Shown here in pieces: positions 16,160 through 25,256 of a DNA stretch of 64,000 bases. Where the stretch lies: positions 3,937,001 through 4,001,000 of the forward strand of contig CP018226.1 of assembly GCA_016865015.1 (NCBI GenBank), given 5' to 3'. The notes below the pieces were generated by a model. That model was not told the DNA's origin. It made no database searches and saw only the letters and a program-made list of their open reading frames with translations. Within the stretch, counting starts at the first letter, position 1. The number at the start of each line of letters is the position of its first letter. This stretch comes from Rhizobiales bacterium IMCC20636 (lineage in GTDB: Bacteria > Pseudomonadota > Alphaproteobacteria > Rhizobiales > GCA-2746425). Made by a program: the position numbers and the translations under genes.

Positions 16160-17005
16160 ATGACAATCGCAGTAACCGCAGTATCAGGCCAATTGGGCAG
16201 CGAAATCGCACGTAAACTAAGTGAAATGCCTATCGATGAGGTTGTCGTTGGCCTGGCAAGGACTCCAGCAAATGCCAGCAATCTGGGCATCGACATCCGT
16301 CCCGGAGATTACGGCCAACCCGACCAGTTGCGTTCATCACTCGCAGGTGTCGATACACTTCTGCTGGTATCTGGCATGGACGCGCCCGATGCGCGCATCC
16401 AACAACATCGCAACGTCATTGAGGCCGCAAAATCAGCAGGTGTGCGCAAGATCGTCTATACCAGCATTCAAGGCGTTGAAGAAGGCACGGCTTTTTCAGC
16501 TGTCGTTAAAAGCAACCGACAGACCGAAGCAGATGTGCGCGCAAGCGGACTGGACTATGCTATCGGGCGCAACGGAATTTATATCGAGCCCGATATTGAG
16601 TATATCGACACTTACAAAGCGCGGGGCGAGATTGCCAACAGCGCGGGTGCGGGAAAATGCGGCTATACCACCCGATCAGAACTGGCTCATGCCTACGCGG
16701 CGCTGTTGACCAGGGATGATCACAATGGGCAGACCGTCACTCTTTACGGCACACCGATCACCCAGACCCAGCTTGTCGAATACCTGAATGGCGCGTTCGG
16801 AACAGACCTCACATACCGTGAGATGACGCCTGAGGAGTTCATCGCGGATCGCACCGCCGAATTGGGCGCGTTCATCGGCCCGATCATCGGCGGCATTTAT
16901 GAAGGTATTCGTCTTGGTATCTATGACGCACCAAGCGATTTTGCGGCCGTTACAGGCAGACCACATCAAAGCTGGGAAGATTATTTCCGCTCAATCAACA
17001 CCTGA
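16160..17005 (+). CDS. NmrA/QorB-like NAD(P)-binding protein
   Basis: A 281-residue atypical short-chain dehydrogenase starting MTIAVTAVSGQLGSEIARKL. The Rossmann dinucleotide motif is TAVSGQLG rather than the canonical TGATG, but the following order (GDYGQPDQL, VDTLLLVSG, RKIVYTSIQ, then an LDYAIGRNGIYIEP loop) matches NmrA-like quinone oxidoreductase 2 (QorB). Such enzymes reduce quinones with NADPH or act as redox sensors without catalysis. The frame is open further upstream, but the ATG at 16160 gives the canonical N-terminus. It lies between the SnoaL-like and MsrQ-like genes. Confidence 0.85.
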   Translation: MTIAVTAVSGQLGSEIARKLSEMPIDEVVVGLARTPANASNLGIDIRPGDYGQPDQLRSSLAGVDTLLLVSGMDAPDARIQQHRNVIEAAKSAGVRKIVYTSIQGVEEGTAFSAVVKSNRQTEADVRASGLDYAIGRNGIYIEPDIEYIDTYKARGEIANSAGAGKCGYTTRSELAHAYAALLTRDDHNGQTVTLYGTPITQTQLVEYLNGAFGTDLTYREMTPEEFIADRTAELGAFIGPIIGGIYEGIRLGIYDAPSDFAAVTGRPHQSWEDYFRSINT

Positions 17006-17064
17006 ACACGATGGAAATATGGTGAAGAACCATATAGCTGACGCAACCTTTCGGAGCCGATAAG

Positions 17065-17670
17065 ATGACCACGGTGAAATCCTTCTTCAATCACCCCTAT
17101 ACATTCTGGCTGATCCTGAGCCTGCCTGGTATTCCCATTCTTCTTTCACTGACATCGGGCACCCCCGATGCTGTGGAGAGTGCTCTGCACCCAACTGGCG
17201 AATTCGCGGCACGTTTCATGATCATTTCAATGATGATCACGCCGCTGATGTTACTGTTCAAGACGGCCAACTGGCCACGCTGGATGAAGAAGCGTCGTCG
17301 TTACCTAGGCGTGGCCGCGTTTGGTTACGCTCTGGCACATACAATTCTGTATCTCATTGACGAAGGTACAATTGCCTTCACTGCCGGCGAGATTTCCAAC
17401 CTCTATATCTGGACTGGCTGGCTAGCTTTCTTCGTGTTCGTGCCTCTTGCGATCACGTCGACCGATGGATGGGTCCGCGCACTGGGAACCCGATGGAAAA
17501 CCTTGCAGCGGTTCATTTATGCGGCCGCAATCCTGACACTCATCCATTGGGCTGCGCTTCACAACTGGGGCGGCATTGGCCCGGCACTGGTCCATTTTGT
17601 GCCTCTTGGTGCGCTTGAAGCATACCGGGTCTGGTACACTCTGAAACGCCGGCAGTTGCGGACCGCCTGA
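17065..17670 (+). CDS. MsrQ-like heme-binding membrane protein
   Basis: A 201-residue protein with about six membrane helices and the layout of MsrQ/YedZ: RRRYLGVAAFGYALAHTILY and TLQRFIYAAAILTLIHWA each carry His residues placed for heme b ligation, followed by the ending LKRRQLRTA. MsrQ passes electrons from the quinone pool to the periplasmic MsrP, which repairs oxidised methionines. No msrP gene is adjacent here, so it may serve another partner in the LysR-linked set. GGAGCC lies 6-11 nt before the start. Confidence 0.8.
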   Translation: MTTVKSFFNHPYTFWLILSLPGIPILLSLTSGTPDAVESALHPTGEFAARFMIISMMITPLMLLFKTANWPRWMKKRRRYLGVAAFGYALAHTILYLIDEGTIAFTAGEISNLYIWTGWLAFFVFVPLAITSTDGWVRALGTRWKTLQRFIYAAAILTLIHWAALHNWGGIGPALVHFVPLGALEAYRVWYTLKRRQLRTA

Positions 17671-17715
17671 CAAAAAGATGCAAATATCCCGAACTGGAGT
17701 TTTCTGTCAGTCTGC

Positions 17716-17830
17716 TTGAGTTCCAGTCGGGGAAAGTTATCGACCTGCAGCCAATGTCAGATTCCTACCTCTTGCGGCGACATCGGCAGGATCGGCAGAC
17801 CGCCGCCGGGACAGCTCTTACCTGTTGTCG
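17716..17830 (-). pseudogene. Second decayed flhA fragment
   Basis: The minus strand reads PGGGLPILPMSPQ, against PGGYLPILPMSPQ in the intact FlhA (27183-29309). The DNA match is strongest around 17770-17812 and weaker toward 17716. A TGA follows soon after, so no product is possible. In FlhA this block lies just upstream of the part preserved at 14059-14240, so the two fragments are colinear. The rest of 17671-18027 holds no gene. Confidence 0.6.
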
Positions 17831-18027
17831 CCCAGCCGGCAGTCACGGCTTCCGGGGCATGCCTGTGCCGGGGCTGGCCGGCCGGTTATCTGGCCATGCT
17901 GTGAATAATCAAAAAGTTTAAACTACAGATAGATAAACCTCTTGCCTTGGTTTGAATAACATACAAGTATGGTAGTTGAGTGCGACTGCCGCGTTGGCAA
18001 GCCGCATCGCTTTTTGGGAGGAAAGAA

Positions 18028-19008
18028 ATGAATATCAAGAAAACACTTTGCGCCACAGTCTCTGCCGTTGCCATGCTCGGGCTGTTGCCCACGATGGCTG
18101 CCGCTGAAACAAAATTGAAGTGGGCGCATGTCTATGAAACAAGCGAGCCATATCACACCTGTGCCGTGGCAGCGAATGACTTGCTGATGGGGGCCACTGA
18201 CGGCCGGTATGGAATCGAAGTGTTTCCTGCCTCCTCGCTCGGCAAGGAAGTGGACATCAATGAAGGCCTGGGCTTCGGCACGGTCGATATCATTTATACC
18301 GGACAGTTGTTTGCAGGACGTTCCTATGGCCCAATCGCCATCGGTGGCGCGCCGTTCATGTTCCGCGATTATGACCATTGGGATCACTACCGTAACTCGG
18401 ATCTTTTCGGTGAATTGTCCCAGGGATATACCGACGCCACAGCCAACCACATCACAGCGATGACCTATTATGGTGCGCGCCATGTGACATCGAACAAACC
18501 GGTTCTGACGCCCGAAGATATGGACGGCATGAAAATTCGCGTGCCAAACGCACCGCTCTACATGATGTTTCCTGAAGCTGTCGGCGCAAACCCGGCTCCA
18601 ATCGCCTTTGCTGAAGTCTATCTGGCGCTGCAGCAAGGCACTGTGGATGCGCAAGAGAATCCATTGCCAACCATTCAGGCCAAGAAGTTCTATGAAGTTC
18701 AGACGAACATCAACCTGACCGGCCATATTACTGATGCGCTCCTGACCATTGTTGGTGGCCCGGCCTGGGATTCCATGAGCGAGGCTGACCGCGCAGCTTT
18801 GGCCAAGGTGACCGGGGAAACCGCCGTTTGCGCGACGGACGCCATTATCAAGGCCGAAGGTGAGTTGGCCCAATGGTTCCGTGATGAAGGTGTTCAGGTG
18901 AACGAAGTTGACCGTGGCCCATTCATCGATGCGGTCAAGAAGCTGCACAACGGACCGGCGGCAACCTGGGATCAGGCGACCTATGATCGCTTGCAGGCCA
19001 TCGAATAA
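18028..19008 (+). CDS. dctP: TRAP transporter substrate-binding protein (DctP family)
   Basis: A 326-residue protein from the ATG at 18028, preceded by GGGAGG. A Sec signal peptide (MNIKKTLCATVSAVAMLGLL, cleaved after AAA) leads into a DctP fold. Typical family features are KLKWAHVYETSEPYHTCAV at the mature start, the conserved Arg in the KIRVPNAP motif that usually salt-bridges a carboxylate ligand, and the QQGTVDAQENP loop. It captures an organic acid or related solute in the periplasm for the DctQM membrane pair encoded next. The ligand cannot be told from the sequence. Confidence 0.92.
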   Translation: MNIKKTLCATVSAVAMLGLLPTMAAAETKLKWAHVYETSEPYHTCAVAANDLLMGATDGRYGIEVFPASSLGKEVDINEGLGFGTVDIIYTGQLFAGRSYGPIAIGGAPFMFRDYDHWDHYRNSDLFGELSQGYTDATANHITAMTYYGARHVTSNKPVLTPEDMDGMKIRVPNAPLYMMFPEAVGANPAPIAFAEVYLALQQGTVDAQENPLPTIQAKKFYEVQTNINLTGHITDALLTIVGGPAWDSMSEADRAALAKVTGETAVCATDAIIKAEGELAQWFRDEGVQVNEVDRGPFIDAVKKLHNGPAATWDQATYDRLQAIE

Positions 19009-19030
19009 AGTTTCGATTTTTGAACAATGT

Positions 19031-19055
19031 GACAGGGCGCACATCGTGCCCTGTC
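19031..19055 (+). terminator. Hairpin between dctP and dctQ
   Basis: GACAGGGC and GCCCTGTC form a strong stem just after the dctP stop. There is a T-rich run about 16 nt downstream rather than directly after it. Such hairpins commonly protect or partly end the binding-protein message, so that far more DctP than DctQM is made. Confidence 0.55.
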
Positions 19056-19076
19056 CGTTTGTCATAGGGTTTTTCC

Positions 19077-19643
19077 ATGAAAACGCCTGCCGATGATAAC
19101 ACCCTCACGCCTCCGATTGAGCTTGAGGAGGACATTATTGATCTGTCCGATCAACATTGGACTGACAGCTTTGTCCTGATTTTATTCTGGGTGCTGGCCG
19201 GAATTGTATTTCTGCAATTCTTCACCCGTTATATTCTCAACGATTCCCTTGCCTGGACCGAAGAAATCGCACGGTTTTTTCTGATCGGTGTGACCTTTTT
19301 TGGTGCCATCATGGCCACGCGCAAGCAGACCCACATCGCGGTCGAATTCTTTTTTCGCTGGGTGCCGCGCACCGGCCGCAGGATCGCGCAGTTCTCGATT
19401 GATGCAATCACCACCGTGTTTTTCGTTGTGCTGGCCTTCCTGACAGCACAAATCGCCGGACGTACCCGGCAATTGATGGTCTCTGTCGAATTTCCGAAAT
19501 CCGCCCTCTACTGGATTGTTGCAGCAGCCTTTGTGTTCATGGCGCTGTACTCCGCCTGGAACATGTGGGTGCATCTGCGCGATGGCACTTCCAGACTGAT
19601 TGACCCCGAAAAATATGCGGACCAGACCCGCGCAATTGATTAG
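19077..19643 (+). CDS. dctQ: TRAP transporter small permease subunit (DctQ family)
   Basis: A 188-residue membrane protein with four hydrophobic helices. The family hallmark FTRYILNDSLAWTEEIARFF lies after the first helix, followed by ATRKQTHIAVEFFF. It forms the small membrane subunit that pairs with DctM in the sodium-driven TRAP importer. It starts 68 bp after dctP and is followed 8 bp later by dctM. Confidence 0.92.
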   Translation: MKTPADDNTLTPPIELEEDIIDLSDQHWTDSFVLILFWVLAGIVFLQFFTRYILNDSLAWTEEIARFFLIGVTFFGAIMATRKQTHIAVEFFFRWVPRTGRRIAQFSIDAITTVFFVVLAFLTAQIAGRTRQLMVSVEFPKSALYWIVAAAFVFMALYSAWNMWVHLRDGTSRLIDPEKYADQTRAID

Positions 19644-19651
19644 GAGCCTAC

Positions 19652-20932
19652 GTGGATATTATTTGGCTTTTCGTAATGCTGTTCGGAATGCTGGTTCTTG
19701 GTGTTCCTGTTGCAGTGTCACTTGCGGGCGCTTCTGCGATCTTCATCTTTTTCAACGGTACGCCGCCGCCCATGGTGGTCGCGCACAGAATGATAAATGG
19801 TGTCGACAGTTTCCCACTGTTGGCCGTGCCGTTTTTCATTCTGGCGGGAAATTTGATGAACACCGCCGGAATCACTGAGCGAATATTCAATTTCGCGCTC
19901 GCCATGGTCGGGTGGATGCGCGGTGGGCTTGCCCATGTGAATGTCGGGGCCAGTGTGATTTTTGCAGGCATGTCCGGCGCGGCAGTGGCCGATGCAGGCG
20001 GGTTGGGCGCTATCGAAATCAAGGCGATGCGCGATGCTGGCTACGACGCGAAATTCGCGGTTGGCATAACAGCGGCGTCTTCGACAATCGGGCCAATTAT
20101 TCCACCTTCGCTGCCAATGGTGATTTATGGCGTTGTCGCGGGCACCAGCATTGGACAATTGTTCGTCGCAGGGTTTATTCCCGGCGTGCTGATGGCCGTG
20201 TCGTTGATGATCATGATTGCCATAATGGCGCGCACCCGTGGTTTCGGCCGCGATCAGGCATTCTACTGGCCTGTTCTGTTTGCAACGTTCAAGCGCGCTT
20301 TTCTGTCACTGCTCACACCTGCCATCATAATCGGCGGCATTCTGACTGGCGCGTTCACGCCAACTGAGGCGGCTGTGGCAGCGTGCGCATGGGCACTGTT
20401 TCTGGGAGTGGTTGTTTACCGCACCTTGACGATCCGCAGGTTTCTGCGGGTAAGTTTTGACACCATTGAAACAACTGCGGTTGTGTTGCTGGTTGTCGGT
20501 GCGGCAGCGATCTTTGCCTGGATCTTGACCAGCAACCGGGTACCCGAGCATTTTGCCACTGCATTGCTGGCAATTTCGGACAACCCCCTGATCATCCTGA
20601 TCCTTATAAACCTGATCCTGCTGCTGGTCGGTTGCTTCATGGAGACAGTAGCCGCGATTACCATTTTGGTGCCCGTGCTTTTACCGATCGCTGCGACCCT
20701 TGGAATTGATCCGGTGCATTTTGGCGTGATAATGGTGCTCAACCTGATGCTGGGATTGCTAACGCCGCCGGTGGGCATGGTGCTATATGTGCTTGCCCGG
20801 GTTGCCAAAATTCCTTTTGAGCAATGCGTGGTCGGCACTGCACCTTTCCTTGTTCCACTGGTGATCGTGCTGTTGTTGGTGACGTTCGTTCCCGGCATCA
20901 CAATGTGGCTGCCGACCCTGATCTATCGCTAA
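19652..20932 (+). CDS. dctM: TRAP transporter large permease subunit (DctM family)
   Basis: A 426-residue protein with about 12 hydrophobic segments. Characteristic DctM motifs are GASVIFAGMSGAAVADAGGLG near residue 107, SSTIGPIIPPSLPMVIYG near 142, and LMLGLLTPPVGMVLYV near the end. It is the transport subunit and uses a sodium gradient to move the solute delivered by DctP. The start codon is a GTG at 19652, placed 5 nt after TAGGAG. No other start lies close enough to make a complete first helix. A repeat-family fragment follows the stop directly. Confidence 0.93.
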   Translation: MDIIWLFVMLFGMLVLGVPVAVSLAGASAIFIFFNGTPPPMVVAHRMINGVDSFPLLAVPFFILAGNLMNTAGITERIFNFALAMVGWMRGGLAHVNVGASVIFAGMSGAAVADAGGLGAIEIKAMRDAGYDAKFAVGITAASSTIGPIIPPSLPMVIYGVVAGTSIGQLFVAGFIPGVLMAVSLMIMIAIMARTRGFGRDQAFYWPVLFATFKRAFLSLLTPAIIIGGILTGAFTPTEAAVAACAWALFLGVVVYRTLTIRRFLRVSFDTIETTAVVLLVVGAAAIFAWILTSNRVPEHFATALLAISDNPLIILILINLILLLVGCFMETVAAITILVPVLLPIAATLGIDPVHFGVIMVLNLMLGLLTPPVGMVLYVLARVAKIPFEQCVVGTAPFLVPLVIVLLLVTFVPGITMWLPTLIYR

Positions 20933-20933
20933 A

Positions 20934-20985
20934 GGCTTTCTTGTTTATACGGAAACATTTGATGCCCCGGATCAACTGATCCGGC
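20934..20985. repeat. Partial copy of the 5.9-kb repeat family
   Basis: The stretch starting two bases after the dctM stop matches the terminal repeat at 5895-5927 and continues into the adjoining interior sequence. The block TATACGGAAACATTTGATGC is nearly identical, and GCCCCGGA follows in both. No matching inverted end was found nearby, so this is one truncated end rather than a complete element. Confidence 0.6.
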
Positions 20986-21037
20986 GCCCTTGGCGGTGCA
21001 CTGAAACGCGTCACAAGCCGCCTGAAACTGGTCCGAA

Positions 21038-21505
21038 CTACAGACCAAGCTCCGTCAAGCCAGGATGATCATCCGGCCGGCGGCCAAGGGGCCAATGGTA
21101 TTTTCGGTCTGCGTCAAGGATTGCAAGATCATTGATGCTCGCAATCCTTGACGCCATGTAGCCCTGCGCGTCGAATTCCCAATTTTCGTTACCGTATGAG
21201 CGAAACCACTGCCCCTGATCGGTACGCCATTCATAGGCAAAACGGACGGCAATGCGGTTGCCGGAGACTGCCCACAATTCCTTGATGAGCCGGTAATCCA
21301 GTTCCCTCTGCCATTTGCGGGTCAGGAAGGTTTCAATCTCCGCCCTGCCCTTTATGAATTGCGCGCGGTTGCGCCACTGGCTATCGGGCGTATAGGCCAT
21401 GGCGACTTTGCCCGGGTCACGGGAATTCCAGCCATCTTCCGCCGCGCGAATTTTTGCGATGGCGGTCTGATTGGTAAAAGGTGGCAGCGGAGGTCGCATT
21501 GTCAA
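21038..21505 (-). CDS. DUF1348 (NTF2/SnoaL-fold) protein
   Basis: A 155-residue protein whose whole length matches DUF1348: [20 protein letters not shown], then [20 protein letters not shown], then [20 protein letters not shown] near the middle. The family has the NTF2 cone fold and no proven activity. It begins 19 bp after the cyanase stop on the same strand and is probably the last gene of the cyanate operon. Ribosome-binding and operon position support expression. A link to cyanate metabolism is only by location. Confidence 0.85.
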   Translation of the reverse strand: MTMRPPLPPFTNQTAIAKIRAAEDGWNSRDPGKVAMAYTPDSQWRNRAQFIKGRAEIETFLTRKWQRELDYRLIKELWAVSGNRIAVRFAYEWRTDQGQWFRSYGNENWEFDAQGYMASRIASINDLAILDADRKYHWPLGRRPDDHPGLTELGL

Positions 21506-21524
21506 ACCGTCTTTACATCGAAAA

Positions 21525-21977
21525 TCACCAGGAATTGTAGCCTAGATATTTGCCCGACATTTCGATTTTCACACGGTCCCCCTTGGGATGTTCAACGCGG
21601 TGGATCTGCATGTCAAAATCAATGGCGGACATGATGCCATCGCCGAATTTTTCTTGAATGAGTGCCTTGATGGTCGGGCCGTAAACGCCAACGATTTCAT
21701 AGAGCCTGTAAATGCAGGGATCGGTTGGCACCGCCTGCTCCCAGATCTTGGTTGGGGATTCTTCCAGAACGGAGGCAGCTTCCTGGGGTAAACCCATCGT
21801 CGCAACCATCGCCTCGGCCTTGTCCCTTGGCATGGCATTCATGCCCATGGCCGCTGAATGGGTCCAGACCGGCGACATGCCAATCTGGTCAGCGATACTT
21901 TCCCATGTCAGGCCAGCGGTTTTCTTGGCCGACAGAATCATGGCTGTTACGTCTTCTTTTGTCATCATTTCGGTCAT
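21525..21977 (-). CDS. cynS: Cyanate hydratase (cyanase)
   Basis: A 150-residue protein from the ATG at 21977, which is preceded by GGAGGAAAG. Cyanase converts cyanate and bicarbonate into ammonia and carbon dioxide, as a decamer in the cytoplasm. The catalytic residues known from E. coli CynS (Arg96, Glu99, Ser122) are present here as Arg91, Glu94 and Ser117, in [11 protein letters not shown] and [12 protein letters not shown], with a constant offset of five. The N-terminal helix-turn-helix-like domain is also complete. It is encoded downstream of the cyanate-type ABC importer, so cyanate probably serves as a nitrogen source. Confidence 0.96.
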   Translation of the reverse strand: MTEMMTKEDVTAMILSAKKTAGLTWESIADQIGMSPVWTHSAAMGMNAMPRDKAEAMVATMGLPQEAASVLEESPTKIWEQAVPTDPCIYRLYEIVGVYGPTIKALIQEKFGDGIMSAIDFDMQIHRVEHPKGDRVKIEMSGKYLGYNSW

Positions 21978-22002
21978 GGGGTCCCTTTCCTCCGATTGAC
22001 GT

Positions 22003-22884
22003 TCAGATTGCAATTTTGGATCTGTTGGTGGCGCTGCGGGACAGTTCATCGATATGAACCGTCTGAGGCCTGTTATCGGCATTGTCTGTCTTGCCAGCCA
22101 TTTCTTTCGAACGGATGCCGAGAAACTGCACCAGGTGATTGCGAATGGCATAATAGTTGGGATGATCGACGATTTCTGTCCGGCTCCGGGGCCGCGGTAT
22201 GGTGATGTCGACGGATTCCGCGACCCGGGCGTAGGGGCCGTTGGTCATCAGCAGGATGCGGTCCGCCAGAAGAATGGCCTCATCAATATCATGGGTGATC
22301 ATGAAGACTGTCTGTTCGGTGCCGGCCCAGACCTTGAGCAACTCATCCTGAATGGTGCCCCGGGTCAGGGCGTCGAGCGCGCCGAAGGGCTCATCCAATA
22401 GCAGCAGTTTCGGGCTGATGGAAAAAGCTCGGGCAATGGAGACGCGCTGCCGCATGCCACCGGAGAGCTGGCTGGGTTTGCGGTTAAACACGTCCGAATT
22501 GAGCCCCACCATTTCAAGATGTTTTTTGGAATGCGCAATGACCTGCTCCCGTGACCAGTCCGGATAGCGGGCGGCGACGGCAAAGGTGACGTTTTTTAAC
22601 GTGCTCAACCAGGGCAGAAGCGAGTAATTCTGAAACACCACGCCGCGGTCTAGACTGGGGCCGGACAGTTCCGCGCCATCCATGATGACAACACCCTCGG
22701 TGGCTTCGGACAGCCCGGCCAGAATGTTCATGATGGTGGATTTTCCGCAGCCGGAATGCCCCAGAATGACGACGAATTCTCCTTTCTCGACGCCAAAACT
22801 TGCATTCTCGAAGACTGTCAGTTCGCCACCATCGCCATCGGGATATCTTTGGGTGAGTTGTTCAACACTGAGGAAAGATGTCAC
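22003..22884 (-). CDS. cynD: Cyanate/nitrate-type ABC transporter ATP-binding protein
   Basis: A 293-residue ABC ATPase of the NrtD/CynD/SsuB group. The Walker A motif is GHSGCGKST near residue 43, followed by a Q-loop in FQNYSLLPW, the signature [14 protein letters not shown] near 140, Walker [13 protein letters not shown] and the switch His in ITHDIDEA. It powers import through the permease encoded 12 bp upstream. The tail after residue 250 ([20 protein letters not shown]) is longer than in related ATPases. The following gene is cyanase, which supports cyanate as the substrate. Confidence 0.9.
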   Translation of the reverse strand: MTSFLSVEQLTQRYPDGDGGELTVFENASFGVEKGEFVVILGHSGCGKSTIMNILAGLSEATEGVVIMDGAELSGPSLDRGVVFQNYSLLPWLSTLKNVTFAVAARYPDWSREQVIAHSKKHLEMVGLNSDVFNRKPSQLSGGMRQRVSIARAFSISPKLLLLDEPFGALDALTRGTIQDELLKVWAGTEQTVFMITHDIDEAILLADRILLMTNGPYARVAESVDITIPRPRSRTEIVDHPNYYAIRNHLVQFLGIRSKEMAGKTDNADNRPQTVHIDELSRSATNRSKIAI

Positions 22885-22896
22885 AGTTTTCTGCTC

Positions 22897-23730
22897 CTAT
22901 TCATTGTAGGCAACAAAGCGTTGCAACATGCCGAACAGGGCATCCAGAGCCATGCCGACGACACCGATCATCAGAATTGAAAAGATCACTGACGTCAGGT
23001 CCAGATTGTTCCACTCATTCCACACGTAGTAGCCAATACCGGTTCCCCCAACGAGCATCTCGGCGGCCACAATCACCAGCCATGCAATCCCGATGGAAAT
23101 GCGCATGCCTGTCACGATTGTGGGTGCGGCGGCGGGCAGAATGACCATGAAGGCGGTTCGCAATGCGCCCAATTCATGGGTGCGGGCGACATTGACCCAA
23201 TCATCGCGAACCGCTGCCACACCAAAGGCGGTGTTGATCAGCATCGGCCAGATCGAGCATATAAAGATCACGAAAATCGCGCTGCCCTCACTGTCCTGAA
23301 TGATGAACAAGGCCAAGGGCATCCAGGCCAGCGGCGAGATCGGCCGCAGCACCTGTATGAACGGGTTGAGTGCCTTGTAGGCGATCGGCGACATGCCGAT
23401 CAGGAAACCCAGGGGAATGGCGATCAGAGCTGCCAGAACATAGCCGGCAACCACGCGATAGATGGAATAGGCAATCTGAATACCGATGCCCTTGTCATTG
23501 GGTCCGGCATCATAGAACGGATTGCTCAATTGCTCCCACGCCTTGGCGATCACCTGACTGGGCGGCGGCACACCGGCCTTGGCAGATCCGGCCCCCGTCA
23601 GGCGCTCATATTCGGTCATTTCACTGGCCAGTTTCTGGGCCGGAATTGCGGCCTCCCAGATCAGGAGGCCGCCCACCAGAATGACAAGGGACAGCAGCGC
23701 TGCCCGCTGGTTCAACGACAGGACCTTCAT
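22897..23730 (-). CDS. cynB: Cyanate/nitrate-type ABC transporter permease
   Basis: A 277-residue inner-membrane protein with six or so helices and the BPD-transporter loop ARTHELGALRTAFMVILPAA (the EAA motif that contacts the ATPase) near residue 182. The sequence LRPISPLAWMPLALFI is typical of the NrtB/CynB/SsuC group. The N-terminal half has an extra periplasmic stretch after the first helix. It is placed 3 bp after the substrate-binding protein gene, in the operon leading to cyanase. Confidence 0.9.
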   Translation of the reverse strand: MKVLSLNQRAALLSLVILVGGLLIWEAAIPAQKLASEMTEYERLTGAGSAKAGVPPPSQVIAKAWEQLSNPFYDAGPNDKGIGIQIAYSIYRVVAGYVLAALIAIPLGFLIGMSPIAYKALNPFIQVLRPISPLAWMPLALFIIQDSEGSAIFVIFICSIWPMLINTAFGVAAVRDDWVNVARTHELGALRTAFMVILPAAAPTIVTGMRISIGIAWLVIVAAEMLVGGTGIGYYVWNEWNNLDLTSVIFSILMIGVVGMALDALFGMLQRFVAYNE

Positions 23731-23733
23731 GCC

Positions 23734-25113
23734 TCAGCCTTTTCCAATGGCAAAGCTGGACACATAGGCTTCCGGCTCGGCCGGATCGAAGGTCTTGCCC
23801 ATGATGGTATGAGACTTGTAGGTTTCGGTTGGAGCCTCATAGCCAAGATCAGTCATGATCTTGCGGGCGTCAGCGGCCAGATAGACCTGCTCGGCCACGC
23901 CCTTGTAGTCAACATCGCCATCAATATAGCCCCAACGCTTCATCTGCGTCAGGATCCAGACCCCCATGGAATGCCAGGGGAAGGGATCGAAATCGATGCG
24001 ATCTGGCACGTTCTGCACCGCGCCCAGCCCATCGGCATAGGTGCCGGTCAGAACCTGCTCGATCACCGGCACCGGCTGGTTGAGGTAATTGGTCGGGGCA
24101 ATGGCCGCCGAAATTTCCTTCCGGTTATCCGCATTGGAGGCGTATTGGGTTGCGTCAATGATGGATTTCAGCAGAGCGCCATAGGTGTTTGGCAATTCCG
24201 TTGCAAAGGACAGCGGCGCGGCAAAGGCGCAGCATGGGTGGCCTTCCCAGATTTCCTTGGTGAGGATGTGAATGAAGCCAATGCCTTCCCAAACAGCGCG
24301 CTGGTTGAACGGATCGGGCGAGAGATAACCATCCAGATTCCCGGCGCGCAGATTTGCCACCATCTCGGGTGGCGGCACCACACGGATCTGGATATCGACA
24401 TCCGGGTCAAGGCCGAATTCAGCCACATAATAGCGCAGCAGAAAATTGTGCATGGAATATTCGAAAGGCACACCAAATGTGAATCCCTTCCACTGTTTTG
24501 GATCGCGCTTGTCGAGATGCTCATTGGCCAGCACAATGGCCTGACCGTTGATGTTTTCAACCGCCGGCATGATGTATGGCTCGGCCACGGATCCAGCGCC
24601 AAGGGTCATCGCCAGAGGCATGGGCGTCAGCATGTGGCTGGCGTCATATTCCCCGTTCAGAGACTTGTCCCGTGCAACGGCCCAGCCTGCGGTCTTGATG
24701 ACCTGGGCATTCAGGCCGTAGCGCTCGTAAAATCCAAGAGGCTGCGCCATGATGATCGGCGTGGCGCAAGTGATCGGAACAAAGCCGATATTGAGATCGG
24801 TTTTCTCCGGCGTGCCCAGATTGTCGAGAATGGCGGCCTTGGCCTTGTCGATTGGAAATACGGAGGCAAGGGCGGAGGCTGCCGTGGCACCGCCGACCAG
24901 TCCCATGAAGGAACGGCGGCTGATATCGGATTGCCCGAAGATGGAGCGCACCACGGCACTTTCAACGGCACGTTCCAGCATTGCATCAGATGATTGCGCT
25001 GCGTGTGCCGACTCATGATGCCCTCCGGATTTGCACCCCGTACAGCCACAGTCTGCGCCGTGGCGCAGATCTGTTTCAGCTGAGAAAGGATTGTCCAAGC
25101 TTTTCACTGTCAT
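23734..25113 (-). CDS. cynA: Cyanate/nitrate-type ABC substrate-binding protein (NrtA/CmpA-like, Tat-exported)
   Basis: A 459-residue protein from the ATG at 25113 (AAGGAG 6 nt upstream). The first 60 residues are unusual: an early Cys/His-rich patch (Cys22, Cys24, Cys27, then GGHHESAH). A twin-arginine signal follows (ISRRSFMGLVGG, Arg66-Arg67). The mature part matches NrtA/CmpA proteins: LNIGFVPITCATPIIMAQPL, then MLTPMPLAMTLG, then the VVPPPEMVANLRAGNLDGYL stretch and a C-terminal Trp-rich region. It captures cyanate or a similar anion in the periplasm. A Cys patch before the Tat signal is known in some members and may bind metal in the cytoplasm before export. Confidence 0.88.
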   Translation of the reverse strand: MTVKSLDNPFSAETDLRHGADCGCTGCKSGGHHESAHAAQSSDAMLERAVESAVVRSIFGQSDISRRSFMGLVGGATAASALASVFPIDKAKAAILDNLGTPEKTDLNIGFVPITCATPIIMAQPLGFYERYGLNAQVIKTAGWAVARDKSLNGEYDASHMLTPMPLAMTLGAGSVAEPYIMPAVENINGQAIVLANEHLDKRDPKQWKGFTFGVPFEYSMHNFLLRYYVAEFGLDPDVDIQIRVVPPPEMVANLRAGNLDGYLSPDPFNQRAVWEGIGFIHILTKEIWEGHPCCAFAAPLSFATELPNTYGALLKSIIDATQYASNADNRKEISAAIAPTNYLNQPVPVIEQVLTGTYADGLGAVQNVPDRIDFDPFPWHSMGVWILTQMKRWGYIDGDVDYKGVAEQVYLAADARKIMTDLGYEAPTETYKSHTIMGKTFDPAEPEAYVSSFAIGKG

Positions 25114-25256
25114 GTCAGTCTCCTTTGTCTCGATTGACTCAATGCTATCGCGTTCCAAATCAAAGTCAGCGAAAAATTGTAAAATTCTTGTTTTTCTCAA
25201 GCGTCTGAAATACTTCATCTTTTCAGTTCTAGGCGGGTGTTGTTTTTTGCAAAATA

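Noticed and set aside
17923-19065. A long minus-strand open frame opposite dctP
   Set aside because: DctP on the plus strand has a signal peptide, ribosome site and clear family match. The opposite frame is a shadow.
23176-24993. A long plus-strand open frame (605 codons) across the cyn transporter genes
   Set aside because: It is antisense to two clear genes, has a low-complexity His/Arg/Gly-rich translation and no ribosome-binding site. It is a frame shadow of the GC-rich coding strand.
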